Shown here: piece after piece, positions 4,890 through 5,543 of the stretch | Position numbering within the stretch: the stretch's first letter is position 1 | Layout: the number at the start of each line of letters is the position of its first letter | Source: Campylobacteraceae bacterium | GTDB lineage: Bacteria > Campylobacterota > Campylobacteria > Campylobacterales > Sulfurovaceae | DNA: 5,543 nt | Direction: 5' to 3' | Assembly: GCA_027066355.1 (NCBI GenBank) | Contig: JAMONW010000170.1 | Coordinates: 1 to 5,543 of the forward strand | Translations under genes and position numbers: made by a program | Notes under the pieces: generated by a model | Database searches by the model: none | Told to the model about the DNA's origin: nothing | The model's input: the letters and a program-made list of their open reading frames with translations, nothing else

Positions 4890-5543
4890 TCTACTTTTAT
4901 AAATAACACCTTTAGGTAATTGCCCTCAATAAAGTTTTTAGATACTCTAAAATCTTTTGGCAGAGAGTAGCTCTCTAAAATTTTATATTTTCTACTCTCA
5001 GCTTTAAAGGCTTTTTCAACAAAACTTTTAAATGTTTTCATATTAAAATTAGCTGCATTTGTAGAGGCTACAATAACTCCACTTTTATTTGTGATTTTAA
5101 TTATATCTTTTAGAAGAGATGTGTAATCTTTTTTTGCGCTAAAGGTTCGTTTTTTGCTCCTAGCAAAGCTTGGTGGGTCGGCAATTACCATATCAAACTT
5201 TAAACCCTTTTTAAAGGCATATTTAAAGTAATCAAATACATCTTCTACTACTATTTTATTGCTCTTTAAGCTTAAATTATTTATCTCAAATTGCTCTTTT
5301 GTTTTAGCTAGGCTTCTTTTTGCCAAATCTACACTAGTTGTGCTTTTTGCACCTCCAAGAGCTGCATAGACAGAAAATGCTCCTGTATATGAGAATGTAT
5401 TTAAAATATCTTTGCCTTTTGCATATTTATCTCTAATTTTTTTTCTTACATTTTTTTGGTCTAAAAATACTCCTACCATTGCGCCATCATCTAAATATAT
5501 TGCAAGATTTACGCCATTTTCTTTAACAATTAAAGGTTCTGGT
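4886..5543 (-). CDS. SAM-dependent rRNA methyltransferase, RlmI/RlmK type (N-terminus beyond window)
   Basis: The open frame runs from the right edge to TAA at 4888-4886, about 219 codons. An internal ATG at 5479 is not the start: the frame continues upstream as PEPLIVKENG...LDDGA, which joins MVGVFLDQKNVRKK to give the family's EnG...GxFLDQ segment. An N-terminal RNA-binding (PUA) domain is expected beyond the window. SAM-binding motif I is NTFSYTGAFSVYAALGGA, with acidic Asp in SVDLAKRSL after the next strand. Motif DVFDYF gives a further acidic contact, and the catalytic-site motif is ADPPSFARSKK. The end, NFIEGNYLKVLFIKVD, matches the final beta strands. Related enzymes modify 23S rRNA (m5C1962 for RlmI, m7G2069 for RlmK), and I cannot separate the two from this part. 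No CDS overlaps it except the shared stop bases with the cytochrome gene. Confidence 0.9.
   Translation of the reverse strand, partial: PEPLIVKENGVNLAIYLDDGAMVGVFLDQKNVRKKIRDKYAKGKDILNTFSYTGAFSVYAALGGAKSTTSVDLAKRSLAKTKEQFEINNLSLKSNKIVVEDVFDYFKYAFKKGLKFDMVIADPPSFARSKKRTFSAKKDYTSLLKDIIKITNKSGVIVASTNAANFNMKTFKSFVEKAFKAESRKYKILESYSLPKDFRVSKNFIEGNYLKVLFIKVD

Overview
The window is AT-rich, gene-dense bacterial DNA with short spacers. Its lipoproteins have lipoboxes, it carries an RlpA-type murein enzyme and a cytochrome b561, and ribosome binding sites read AGGA or GGAG. Start regions have TATAAT-type -10 boxes in T/A-rich stretches without clear -35 boxes. Together this suggests a Gram-negative bacterium of the Campylobacterota (former Epsilonproteobacteria). 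That placement is inferred from composition and gene style, not from a marker gene.

Layout. (1) Bases 1-324, minus strand: N-terminal part of an exported trypsin-like (Deg/HtrA-type) serine protease, cut by the window edge. (2) A 57-bp divergent spacer holds two TATAAT boxes that face each other. (3) Bases 382-3222, plus strand: a tight three-gene cassette made of a lipoprotein with a Cys-His-Asp arrangement resembling a transglutaminase/papain-type active site, a four-helix inner-membrane protein of the DUF2868 type, and a GTPase with a DUF3482-type C-terminal region. The last two overlap by ATGA. The membrane protein appears to start at an ATA codon. (4) Bases 3254-3682, minus strand: a small membrane protein whose frame is broken by one in-frame TGA before a plausible fourth helix. 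(5) Minus-strand rlpA-like lipoprotein gene and divergent plus-strand cytochrome b561 gene, each with its own -10 box. (6) Bases 4886 to the right edge, minus strand: a 23S rRNA methyltransferase of the RlmI/RlmK type, truncated at its N-terminus. Its stop codon overlaps the cytochrome stop codon.

The most interesting unit is the three-gene cassette. The pairing of DUF2868 and DUF3482 proteins is familiar from proteobacteria, but I know of no established function. The sequence predicts a chain from the outer membrane (lipoprotein), through the inner membrane (DUF2868 protein with a periplasmic CxxC loop), to the cytoplasm (GTPase with a glycine-rich hydrophobic hairpin). It could be an envelope-spanning GTP-driven system. 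The remaining genes are ordinary envelope, respiration and ribosome-modification functions. No RNA genes, CRISPR arrays, insertion sequences or prophage parts were seen.
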